A DNA stretch of 64,000 nt from Marinilabiliaceae bacterium UBA5488 (GTDB taxonomy: Bacteria; Bacteroidota; Bacteroidia; Bacteroidales; Marinilabiliaceae): positions 1 through 64,000 of the forward strand of contig DIPM01000011.1 in NCBI GenBank assembly GCA_002427105.1, in the 5' to 3' direction. This document shows positions 26,805-34,915 of this stretch, piece by piece. The notes under the pieces are model-generated. The model was given only the letters and a program-made list of their open reading frames with translations, was not told the origin of the DNA and ran no database searches. Both the position numbers and the translations under genes were made by a program. The first letter of the stretch is position 1, and the number at the start of each line of letters is the position of its first letter.

Positions 26805-28739
26805 TTAATAATTTTCAAGAGTCTTATTTACTTCAATTTGAAACCATTCCTTACTAATATCGCAATTCTCACTATTAGGGTCTGGTTTTGCTTTATGGAT
26901 TTTTACTTGTAATGGCATTGGCACACAATTACCAAAAATGAGTGATTCACCCGGAACAGATTGTTTTATCTTGGTCGTATAGTCATCAGAATAGTAAGGC
27001 AAAACTGAATAGATATATTTCATATCAATTTCATTCTGGATTCGATGAATGATATAGTTCCCACATTGCGATAGAACTGTACTCGATAATTCGGATGGCC
27101 TTTGAGATGAAATCAATAAGTAGAGAGAAAACTTTCGTCCCTCTCTGGCTATCCGTTCAAAAATATTCTCCTTTAAAATATATTCAGCATCCTTCTTTAT
27201 ATATCTATGGGCTTCATCAAGAATTAAATGAACAGGTTGTTTTCTTCTATCATCCCCCTGCTTTTTTTTGCGGTAGTCAAATATCATTCTACTCACAACG
27301 CTTGTCATTAATTCTAAAACGTCTGTTCCAACTTCACTGGAATCAACTATTATTAGTTGGTTTGAATTATCATCAGATGCAATGCCAAAACAATCTTTTA
27401 AATAATCCTCTTCATTTTTATAATCAGAACTGGCATTTCTCATGAAATCACAATCGGGGTTATTAAGAAAATAATCCAATCGACTTAACATGGTTGATGT
27501 AAACTCTCTGATACGTGAATTTCCTCTCGCTTCTTCCTCCAATAACACAATATCGACAGCAGTCTTTAAAAACTGATAATCAAAATAATCTCCGGGTTTA
27601 AGTCTTTTGCTATTTGTTTCTAAAGCACTTTCTTCGTCTAGCTCCAGTTTTGTTAAATAGTCTGAAAGTTTTCCGTGATTATCTCCAAATGATATACTAC
27701 AATGCTTATTAACATCATCCAGAAATTCAATTAGGTCTTCATTTTGACCAACTTCTTCAATAATATCTTTACACTTAATCAATACACCTTGAGCAGCAGT
27801 TATTTTTGATGTATCGCTTTCAGCTTTGGCAATTATATTTCTAAGGATATTTCTAATCTTCCATTGAAAGTAATTCATGTAGATCTCATCAACTTCATCC
27901 CCTTGAAAAATTTTATAAAACTTAAAGCATTCCTGAAGAACTCTATCCCAAAACGGCTTTTGTGTTCTTTCTGAGGCCATCAAGAAAGCCAACCACTCAT
28001 CAAGGTTCATCAAGTAGTATGGTAGAAAGAATTGTGTTTTATTCTTTTCTACAATGTTTGGCTTATAAAATTTGGTTGAAATGTTTGGGCTTAAGTCGTC
28101 TGCAAATGCTTTATAATATTCGCCATTCACATCAAAAAGAACAGTTTTTGCTCCGTCTGCATGATTCCCCTCTTTCCGGTAGACTTCTTGTAAGATATGG
28201 GCTATTGTATTTGATTTTCCACTGCCGCTATTTCCCAATACTGCTGTATGTATATTGAATAACTTGTTAATATTCAGATTAATTTTGTAATTAATCATGT
28301 TCTTACTAATTCCAATTTCTATGCTATCATGTACACCATCAAGCTTTTTATCTTCTGAAATTGTTTTACTGGGAGAAAGAACATGTTTTATATCGTCAAT
28401 TGTTACAATAGCTACATCAGTATAAATTGATGGGAAAATGCCAACGCCCATAAAAAACTCATTGGATTTACTCAGGGTTCCAATGGGTTTAATTACCAAC
28501 TCTCTGGCACTATCCAAATTGTAACTTGAAAACATTTTGCTTTCAGTACTATGGTCTAATACTGCAACGACTTCACAAATAATTGAATCACCCGTAGCAT
28601 TTTGGGTTTTGAGAAAACTGCCAATATTTCCAAAGTAATATATCTGACCATTTAGCGAAACTGTTGAGTTCTTTGTTGTATGAAATAGTTTCACCCTAAA
28701 CTTATCATACTCAACGGATATGATTTTACCTATATTCAT
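26805..28739 (-). CDS. HerA-type hexameric ATPase/translocase of a SIR2-HerA system
   Basis: 644 residues. An N-terminal HAS-barrel-like beta domain (about 1-125) precedes the FtsK/HerA-type ATPase: Walker A GNSGSGKSN (169-177), Walker B HLILDEAH (504-511), an arginine-rich REGRK (532-536) and SQRPSEL (545-551). A long helical insert (about 250-400) sits between the Walker motifs. The start overlaps the SIR2 stop in an ATGA, which implies coupled translation. In known SIR2-HerA systems the ATPase forms a ring that carries the SIR2 NADase and is needed for defence. Confidence 0.92.
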   Translation of the reverse strand: MNIGKIISVEYDKFRVKLFHTTKNSTVSLNGQIYYFGNIGSFLKTQNATGDSIICEVVAVLDHSTESKMFSSYNLDSARELVIKPIGTLSKSNEFFMGVGIFPSIYTDVAIVTIDDIKHVLSPSKTISEDKKLDGVHDSIEIGISKNMINYKINLNINKLFNIHTAVLGNSGSGKSNTIAHILQEVYRKEGNHADGAKTVLFDVNGEYYKAFADDLSPNISTKFYKPNIVEKNKTQFFLPYYLMNLDEWLAFLMASERTQKPFWDRVLQECFKFYKIFQGDEVDEIYMNYFQWKIRNILRNIIAKAESDTSKITAAQGVLIKCKDIIEEVGQNEDLIEFLDDVNKHCSISFGDNHGKLSDYLTKLELDEESALETNSKRLKPGDYFDYQFLKTAVDIVLLEEEARGNSRIREFTSTMLSRLDYFLNNPDCDFMRNASSDYKNEEDYLKDCFGIASDDNSNQLIIVDSSEVGTDVLELMTSVVSRMIFDYRKKKQGDDRRKQPVHLILDEAHRYIKKDAEYILKENIFERIAREGRKFSLYLLISSQRPSELSSTVLSQCGNYIIHRIQNEIDMKYIYSVLPYYSDDYTTKIKQSVPGESLIFGNCVPMPLQVKIHKAKPDPNSENCDISKEWFQIEVNKTLENY

Positions 28740-29974
28740 TTTTTAGATAAGTTTTCGTTGTAAAACGCAATAAAATCTTTCAGTGTTTTGTCCTGATTTT
28801 TATTGGCATCAATATTAGGCAATAGTTTATTTACAATGCTCTTAAAGAAATGAATTGGTTCTTGGCCAGCATCCCATTCATCTTTATCTAAGGTCTCCCA
28901 TATTCTAAAAATACGATTATCATTAACTTTTGAAATGTCAGCGTGTTCTACATCATTCAATATGACCACATTCATAGTTGAGTTTGTAGCTAATGCTCGA
29001 TAAATGATGTTGTTAACATGTTCATCGCTGAAACTGTATCCAACCACGAATAAAACACTATGTGGTTCAAGTAGTTTCTTTTGAAATTCCCTAAATAACT
29101 CAACATAAGGACTTCCAAGACTTTTGTTTTGCTTGGTGGGAGTGGGATAGACTAATATATTTCTTTCAGACTCTTCCAACTTTTCAGGAAAACTTACTTC
29201 TCTGATTTTAAAAAAGGTGTTTGAGTTTGAATTATCCTCAATCCAATTAACTGAACCATGAATCTTATATAGGTTTACCATATTTTCCACAGGCTCAAAC
29301 TTTTCAATACTGGTATCCATTCTTTTGGAGAATGTGTAATTGAAAAGAGCAGGATTAAAGAACTTGTTGATGCCTCCGCCAAAACCATTGATATAATGAA
29401 TGTTTAGGCTGTCTAGGGCTGTCTCATTTAATAAATCATTATTAGTTGTAAAAATGTTTAATCGACTTAGGTCTTTATTTCTAAGAGCCAACTTGCTATA
29501 AAAATCCTGATAGGTTTTTAATGCTTCTTTTGCCTCAGTTTTATTTAAGTCAACATTAATTTTATAAAAAATTGTATCCTCTATTGTTTTGATGAGCTCA
29601 TTACAGATTTTAAGTTCATCTTTAAGCTTGTCAAATTTGTCAAGGTATATTCTATTGGAATACAATATCCCAAGGATTTCTTCAAGATTCTCTTTGTTTT
29701 CAATTCTTTCAATAATAGAATCAAGTTCATCCTTTATTTCACCGCCCAATAAATCAACTACCTCATTAACTTCTTTAAAAAGACCTTTCATATTTGGTAT
29801 TGCGTTACAGCTAGTTCCAGAACCAAACAGAAAATGAATGTTTTTCACATTAAAGAATTCCATAATTCGTTTCTGAATTTCTTTAATCTGTTCATTCTTT
29901 AATGATTCAACATCTTTATCCTGCATTAATTCAAGCAAATCTGTTTGTCCTTGGAAGAAGTTTATTTTGGCCAT
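28736..29974 (-). CDS. SIR2-like NAD+-consuming effector of a SIR2-HerA system
   Basis: 412 residues with SIR2 landmarks in order: the nucleotide-binding FLFGSGTSCN (48-57, GSGTS replacing the classical GAGxS), a TTNND (176-180) that binds nicotinamide ribose, the catalytic-histidine segment KIHGSVNW (H239), and the late VGYSFSDEHVN (311-321). A long helical insert (about 65-165) is typical of defence SIR2 proteins. Members linked to HerA deplete NAD+ to stop phage growth. It starts 11 bases after hsdS. NADase activity is inferred from the motifs and the partner. Confidence 0.92.
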   Translation of the reverse strand: MAKINFFQGQTDLLELMQDKDVESLKNEQIKEIQKRIMEFFNVKNIHFLFGSGTSCNAIPNMKGLFKEVNEVVDLLGGEIKDELDSIIERIENKENLEEILGILYSNRIYLDKFDKLKDELKICNELIKTIEDTIFYKINVDLNKTEAKEALKTYQDFYSKLALRNKDLSRLNIFTTNNDLLNETALDSLNIHYINGFGGGINKFFNPALFNYTFSKRMDTSIEKFEPVENMVNLYKIHGSVNWIEDNSNSNTFFKIREVSFPEKLEESERNILVYPTPTKQNKSLGSPYVELFREFQKKLLEPHSVLFVVGYSFSDEHVNNIIYRALATNSTMNVVILNDVEHADISKVNDNRIFRIWETLDKDEWDAGQEPIHFFKSIVNKLLPNIDANKNQDKTLKDFIAFYNENLSKK

Positions 29975-29985
29975 AGGTCAGTATT

Positions 29986-31173
29986 TTAGTCTTTTATTGT
30001 AGCTAGTTTCGAGAGTAGTATAACTAACATGTCTTGCATTTTACTTTTTTGTTCGGAGAAAACTTGAACGTTTTCATAAATCGGCTTGATTAATTTTTGA
30101 ATTTCAATCAAGATATGATTGGTAGGCGTCAAAACCTCAATTGAATTCATATTCTTTTGATTTATTTTAGGTTGTGCCGCACCTGTTACTAAATGAGATA
30201 CATTAGTATTTTTTAATGCAAGTAAAAGAATTTCAGTAGTAAATACTCCTTTCCCTGTTAATACATGTGCATGATTATTTACCCAAAACTTACCCCAAAT
30301 ATATTGTAGAGAAGGATTTCCATTTTCATCAATAACATTTACTCCATCTTCAGAAAATAATAGATGTATTCCATCAAATAAATAGCCATTGATATAATCA
30401 ACAATACCCATTGCTCCGTAATAGGGGAATATCCCTTTTATATCTTGTCTTTCCAATTCAGATAATGGCCTTCTTTTTCCATCAAAACAATTAGAAATAG
30501 TATCAAGAGTTTTTACTTCCCACCCCGCCGGAATCTCCTTATCCAATTCCTCATTATACACCATTGCACCGCCTGAACTTTTATAAGAATTGCCATTTTC
30601 ATCAGGAAATTCAAACTCCACAAACCACTGCTTATAAATCGCCTGTGCGGTTTCTTCAAGTTTTTGAATAAGCTGGTTATTAAGCTCAATACGGTTTTTA
30701 ACGGTGTTGTATTCAGTAACTATTTCACGTTGTTTTTCGGATGAGGGCAAAGGAAATTTCATGGTACAGAAATCTTCCCACTCCAAACTGCCACGAACAC
30801 CACCAACTGCATGAAAACAAGCTTCCCTATCGAACTCCTCACGAGAAAACCACATCATTAAATATTCCGGCAAAAGCACTTTTTCATCTTTTACTTCAAA
30901 AATGGGATAGGCTTGTGAAATAATGGCTTCATCAACCTCTTGCAGCAACGCAACTGGCATTTTTTTATCACGCCTTACCTGCATGGTGCTACAAGCAAAC
31001 TGGTTTTTACGAATGATTTTATAGTTCTCCATATCTGTTCCAATAATATTGGCAACAGATGGGATAAACTGTTTTGAAATACTTAAACCCAAGAGCTGCT
31101 TTACATTTAACCCTTTGTTTCGCTCATCTACAAGCTGTATGTAATCTCCAATTGGCTTATAATTCGATTGCAT
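29986..31173 (-). CDS. hsdS: Type I restriction specificity subunit S
   Basis: 395 residues from the ATG at 31173 (the open frame reaches ATG 31194). Two target-recognition domains are each followed by a conserved long helix: the first spacer is IVTEYNTVKNRIELNNQLIQKL (about 155-180), the second FSEQKSKMQDMLVILLSKL at the C-terminus. These give the DNA target and bridge the two HsdM subunits. The gene overlaps hsdM by 17 bases. The recognition sequence cannot be told from the protein. Confidence 0.93.
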   Translation of the reverse strand: MQSNYKPIGDYIQLVDERNKGLNVKQLLGLSISKQFIPSVANIIGTDMENYKIIRKNQFACSTMQVRRDKKMPVALLQEVDEAIISQAYPIFEVKDEKVLLPEYLMMWFSREEFDREACFHAVGGVRGSLEWEDFCTMKFPLPSSEKQREIVTEYNTVKNRIELNNQLIQKLEETAQAIYKQWFVEFEFPDENGNSYKSSGGAMVYNEELDKEIPAGWEVKTLDTISNCFDGKRRPLSELERQDIKGIFPYYGAMGIVDYINGYLFDGIHLLFSEDGVNVIDENGNPSLQYIWGKFWVNNHAHVLTGKGVFTTEILLLALKNTNVSHLVTGAAQPKINQKNMNSIEVLTPTNHILIEIQKLIKPIYENVQVFSEQKSKMQDMLVILLSKLATIKD

Positions 31174-32725
31174 ACCCCAGCTCTTTAAAAACATTTAATA
31201 AGTCCTTTTTCGATTGCTCTTCTGCCTTTAGCAAATCTGAGAATTCGGTTTGCAAGGATTTCATCTTATCATCGAAGTCAATGTTTTCGTCCCGGTTTAC
31301 AAACTCAATGTATTTGCTGGGAACAAGCGAGAAGTCTTTCTTTTCAATTTCTTCAAAGCTTGCCGAATAACAATATTCTGGTGTGTTTTCGTAGCCTTTA
31401 TCTACTTGCTGCCAAGCATGGAAGGTTTTGGCTATTTGTGAAATGTGGTCAACACTAAATTGTGTAAACTTCTTTTCAAAAGGCTCACCAATTTGGCGTA
31501 AATCCAAAAACAACACTTCTTTTTCACGGTTACGATAATGGCGAGTTTCGTCACCTACTTGTTTGATTTGTTCCTTTTTGTTTTTATTCAGAATCCAAAC
31601 GGTCACGCTAATATTGGTCGTATAAAACATGTCCTGTGGCAATATGAGGATTGCTTCCACCAGACTGTTTTCAATGAGTTTACGGCGTATTTTGTATTCA
31701 TCGCCACCGCCACTCAATGCCCCGTTTGCCAATACAAAGCCAGCCATGCCATTTTCTGAGAGTTTGGAAACCATGTTCAAAATCCAACCATAGTTGGCAT
31801 TGCTTTTGGGTGGCACATCGTAACCACGCCAACGGGGGTCATCGTTTAATTCGTTATCGGCACGCCAGTCCTTCTGGTTAAAAGGTGGGTTGGCCATAAT
31901 GTAATCGGCTTTCAGGTCGGGATGTTGGTCGTTGTGAAAGGTATCGGCCGCTTTCTCTCCCAAGTTTCCGGCAATACCACGAATGGCCAAGTTCATTTTT
32001 GCCAGTTTGTAAGTGGTGTTGGTGTATTCCTGTCCGTAAATGGAGATTTCACGTTTGTTTCCGTGATGGCTTTCGATAAATTTGATGGATTGCACGAACA
32101 TACCTCCCGAGCCACAAGCAGGGTCATAGATGATGCCCTTATAGGGTTCAATCATTTCGGCAATCAGGTTTACAATACTCTTTGGGGTGTAGAATTCTCC
32201 TTTGCCTTTTCCTTCAGCCAAGGCAAATTTTGAGAGGAAGTATTCGTACACACGGCCAACAATATCCTGTTGTTTGTCCTTAATGGTGTCAATATCGTTA
32301 ATGGTATCGAGCAGTGAACTGAGCTTGGTATTGTCCAAGCCCAACCGTGAAAAATAATTGTCGGGCAAAGCTCCTCTTAATGCCTTGTTGTTCTTTTCAA
32401 TGTTGTGCAGGGCGGTGTCAATTTTCAAAGCAATATCGTTTTGCTTTGAGTTTTTGATGATGTACGACCAACGTGAAATCTCATCCAGATAGAACACGTT
32501 AGACATGCCGTAAAAGTCTGGCATGTCTATGTATTTTTCTTTTCCATCGTCAATCAGCTTCTGCCTATGTTTTTCAAACTTGTCGCTGGCAAATTTCAGG
32601 AATATCAACCCCAACACCACATGCTTGTATTCGGCAGGTTCAACACTGCCTCGCAACTTATTTGCCGAATCCCACAAGGATTCTTCTATGCTTTTTCCGT
32701 TTCCGTTACCGTTCTTCTTTGCCAT
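31157..32725 (-). CDS. hsdM: Type I restriction methyltransferase subunit M
   Basis: 522 residues; N6-adenine DNA methyltransferase of the type I complex. An N-terminal helical domain (about 10-130) leads to the SAM-binding motif I DPACGSGGMF (201-210) and the catalytic NPPF (279-282). The C-terminal helix (about 470-515) pairs with HsdS. First gene of the long operon; the conserved operator/promoter motif lies 69-103 bases upstream. Base composition is more balanced than in the cassette genes SIR2, herA and the unknown. Confidence 0.96.
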   Translation of the reverse strand: MAKKNGNGNGKSIEESLWDSANKLRGSVEPAEYKHVVLGLIFLKFASDKFEKHRQKLIDDGKEKYIDMPDFYGMSNVFYLDEISRWSYIIKNSKQNDIALKIDTALHNIEKNNKALRGALPDNYFSRLGLDNTKLSSLLDTINDIDTIKDKQQDIVGRVYEYFLSKFALAEGKGKGEFYTPKSIVNLIAEMIEPYKGIIYDPACGSGGMFVQSIKFIESHHGNKREISIYGQEYTNTTYKLAKMNLAIRGIAGNLGEKAADTFHNDQHPDLKADYIMANPPFNQKDWRADNELNDDPRWRGYDVPPKSNANYGWILNMVSKLSENGMAGFVLANGALSGGGDEYKIRRKLIENSLVEAILILPQDMFYTTNISVTVWILNKNKKEQIKQVGDETRHYRNREKEVLFLDLRQIGEPFEKKFTQFSVDHISQIAKTFHAWQQVDKGYENTPEYCYSASFEEIEKKDFSLVPSKYIEFVNRDENIDFDDKMKSLQTEFSDLLKAEEQSKKDLLNVFKELGYAIEL

Positions 32726-32793
32726 ATATTAATTCAATTCGCTATTATCTTCTTCATATTCGATGGATTCTTCCAAAATCTGTCATAATCCGA

Positions 32794-32828
32794 CAAAGAT
32801 TAAAAGACTAATTGTCAAGTAGCGTCAA
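32794..32828 (-). promoter_or_regulatory. Operator/promoter motif, copy 1 (hsdM operon)
   Basis: 35 bases that align to 18818-18852 with 26 identities and no gap. Minus-strand reading: TTGACGCTAC, TTGACAATT, then TAATCTTTG. Two TTGAC halves lie 10 bases apart, one helical turn. The second TTG and the final TTTG could be the -33 and -7 elements. It is placed 69 bases upstream of the hsdM start, right for a regulator of the whole operon. Confidence 0.6.
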
Positions 32829-32854
32829 AATTATTAAAATATCTGACTAAATAG

Positions 32855-33022
32855 TCATAAAATATTGATATTTTGTTCCTTAAGTTTCTCAATATAAAGG
32901 CGGCAAAATTCATTCTCATTACCAGTAAACGAAAACTCTTTATCTGCCTTTGTATGCAAATGGAAATCAGCACGAAGCCAAGTCGCTCCATTTTCAAAAA
33001 TATTTTTAGTTCCGTTTTCCAT
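32855..33022 (-). pseudogene. N-terminal remnant of a PHP-domain gene (probably trlF)
   Basis: Starts at ATG 33022, sharing one base with the stop of the XRE gene (TAATG), and runs 55 codons to TGA at 32857-32855. It contains WLRADFHLHTKADKEF; DFHLHT is the first metal-binding motif of PHP phosphoesterase domains, and this opening is like that of TrlF-family PHP-ATPase proteins, which are often paired with a small XRE gene. The rest of the domain and the ATPase are missing. The truncation point lies just before the hsd promoter, so the hsd island probably replaced the remainder. Confidence 0.65.
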
Positions 33023-33219
33023 TATTGCGCTTTTCTATCAGTTAATAATTCTTTGACTTCTACATCAAGGATTTCAGCTATTTTGTATAAGTCCCCTAAA
33101 CTTGGTTGCCGTCTATTTTGGGCATACGAATTTACCATATTGTAACTCTTGCCTAATTGCTCAGCCAACCATTTTTGTTTAATTCCCTTCTGTTCTAAAA
33201 CGTCTTTTATTCGGTTCAT
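33022..33219 (-). CDS. Small XRE-family helix-turn-helix protein
   Basis: 65 residues, almost wholly a HTH domain: IKDVLEQKGIKQKWLAEQLGKSYNMVNSYAQNRRQPS followed by LYKIAEILDVEVKELL. It would bind DNA as a dimer, probably at its own promoter. Its natural partner seems to be the PHP-domain gene that starts at its stop codon and is now truncated, so the regulator may be an orphan, or may have been recruited by the hsd operon. Confidence 0.88.
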   Translation of the reverse strand: MNRIKDVLEQKGIKQKWLAEQLGKSYNMVNSYAQNRRQPSLGDLYKIAEILDVEVKELLTDRKAQ

Positions 33220-34079
33220 TCTTGGACTTTTTTATATTTTGTAAATGTAAGAATAATCATTTAACATCTCATGCAATGAGTATTTAAATCATTATTCTGT
33301 TTGGGTGTGGAGGGGTAGGGCAAGCTCTTTTAGTTTTTGAGCGTTGGTATTTTTGTGTCGGAAAAAACCAAATGTATTTGACCGTGGTGAAGGGTTTTCT
33401 GCAATGAGACACAGCGGTAAGTATAAGAATAGTAGCCGAGATCAGCAATATAACCTGGTGAATATTCAACCAACCTTATTCTGAGCCCATCGAATTGTAT
33501 AGTCTGCCAATAAGCAGAACCACTATCACCTTTAAATTCCTTCTTCGGAATATTTTTTCAGTTAATTGTTTGAAAAAGAATACCTTCATCCATATTTGTC
33601 GCTTTATCTGATTGTTTAAAAATTTGCACCTAAAGGTCAGTATTTTAATTTTATTTAGGTCTCGATTTGATCTAAGATCAATCTTGTCAGCGTTTTTTTT
33701 ACTGTTTATAGTTTTGCCCGGGAGCTTGCCTTTGTATAGCTTTAGATGACGATTGTCCGATTAATAGGGGGCTAAACTAATCTTTGTAGGGTAGCAATTT
33801 GCTAATGTATTCCTTTCGATTTATATAATTTTCCTTGCAGCAATACTATTATTAAATTATCAAAACTTTCAAATTGTGCAAATTTTGATAATCTTCTTGG
33901 CGGTGGTTAATTCACACCATTGGTCACAATATCTGTATCTGCGCTACTAATTGTGCGAAGATTCTAGATGGTCGTGTCAATTAATGTATGACCGAAAGCC
34001 TTAAATCATTAGCGCATGGAAGATGCGGCCTTGTCGGGCCCAGAAAAATTGATGAATTTCGTAATTACTGTTCACTGTT
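33220..34079. other. Right boundary of the accessory island, no gene seen
   Basis: 860 bases without a supportable gene. Short frames (for example 33284-33469 minus) carry no recognisable content. The sequence is mixed and A+T-rich, with one clear inverted repeat at 33856-33892. No tRNA or IS end is seen. The core gene menB ends at 34080, so the island boundary lies within this stretch. Confidence 0.5.
33856..33892. repeat. 10-bp inverted repeat in island boundary
   Basis: ATTATCAAAA at 33856-33865 and TTTTGATAAT at 33883-33892 are perfect inverted copies 17 bases apart. No T-run follows on either strand. It could be an operator or a recombination site. Confidence 0.5.
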
Positions 34080-34895
34080 TTAGGGGAACTTCGGAAACTG
34101 CTTAAAGTCGGGATCGCGCTTTTCCAGAAAGGCCTTTCTTCCTTCCTGGGCTTCTTCCATAAGGTAGAACATAAGGGTAGCGTCGCCGGCCATTTCCATA
34201 ATTCCTGTTTGGCCGTCGAGTTCGGCATTAAGTCCCCGTTTGATCATCCGAAGCGCCATGGGACTGCGTTGCAGTATGATTTTGCACCACTCTATGGTCT
34301 CGTCTTCAAGCTTGTCTAAAGGAACGACCTTATTTACCATGCCCATGTCTTCAGCTTCTTTGGCTGAATATTGTTTGCAGAGGAACCATATCTCGCGCGC
34401 CTTTTTTTGACCTACATGACGTGCTAAGTAGGAGGAGCCAAAACCACCGTCAAAACTGCCTACTTTGGGACCTGTCTGACCAAATATCGCGTTTTCGCCG
34501 GCAATGGTAAGGTCGCATACCACGTGCAAAACGTGGCCGCCGCCTATGGCATAGCCGTTGACCATGGCAATCACCGGTTTTGGAAGACTGCGGATGCGCT
34601 TGTGAAGGTCGAGGACGTTGAGGCGGGGAACGCCATCTTCGTCGATGTAACCACCGTGACCCTTTACATTTTGGTCGCCACCGGAGCAAAATGCCTTATC
34701 ACCTTCACCTGTCAGTACTACGACTCCGATGTCTTGCCTCTCGCGACAAATATCGAAGGCCCCTATCAACTGTTTGATGGTTTGGGGTCTGAAAGCGTTG
34801 TAAACGCGTGGCCGGTTAATAGTAATCTTAGCAATACCTTCCCAGCTTTCAAACTTGATGTCGCTGTATTCTTCCTCTTTTTTCCAGTTGCGCAT
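34080..34895 (-). CDS. menB: 1,4-dihydroxy-2-naphthoyl-CoA synthase
   Basis: 271 residues of the enoyl-CoA hydratase/crotonase superfamily. MenB marks are FCSGGDQNVKGHGGY (about 70-84, oxyanion hole and A-loop), GYAIGGGHVLHVVCDLTIA, and FGQTGPKVGSFDGGFGSSYLARHVG, plus the C-terminal RKAFLEKRDPDF tail. It closes the naphthoate ring of menaquinone from o-succinylbenzoyl-CoA. Last gene of the minus-strand unit menF-menD-menB, 20 bases after menD. Confidence 0.97.
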   Translation of the reverse strand: MRNWKKEEEYSDIKFESWEGIAKITINRPRVYNAFRPQTIKQLIGAFDICRERQDIGVVVLTGEGDKAFCSGGDQNVKGHGGYIDEDGVPRLNVLDLHKRIRSLPKPVIAMVNGYAIGGGHVLHVVCDLTIAGENAIFGQTGPKVGSFDGGFGSSYLARHVGQKKAREIWFLCKQYSAKEAEDMGMVNKVVPLDKLEDETIEWCKIILQRSPMALRMIKRGLNAELDGQTGIMEMAGDATLMFYLMEEAQEGRKAFLEKRDPDFKQFPKFP

Positions 34896-34915
34896 GACTC
34901 TAAGGGTTTAATATT

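Noticed and set aside
32729..32776. Short frame directly upstream of and in frame with hsdM
   Set aside because: Only about 16 codons from a TTG to a TAA three bases before the hsdM start; no ATG and too short to support as a leader peptide.
33284..33469. 61-codon minus-strand open frame in the island boundary
   Set aside because: Short, no motif and no coding-like pattern.
29971..33650. Shared string AGGTCAGTATTTTA near 29975 and 33636
   Set aside because: Only about 14 bases, A+T-rich, one copy lies at the SIR2 gene start; probably chance.
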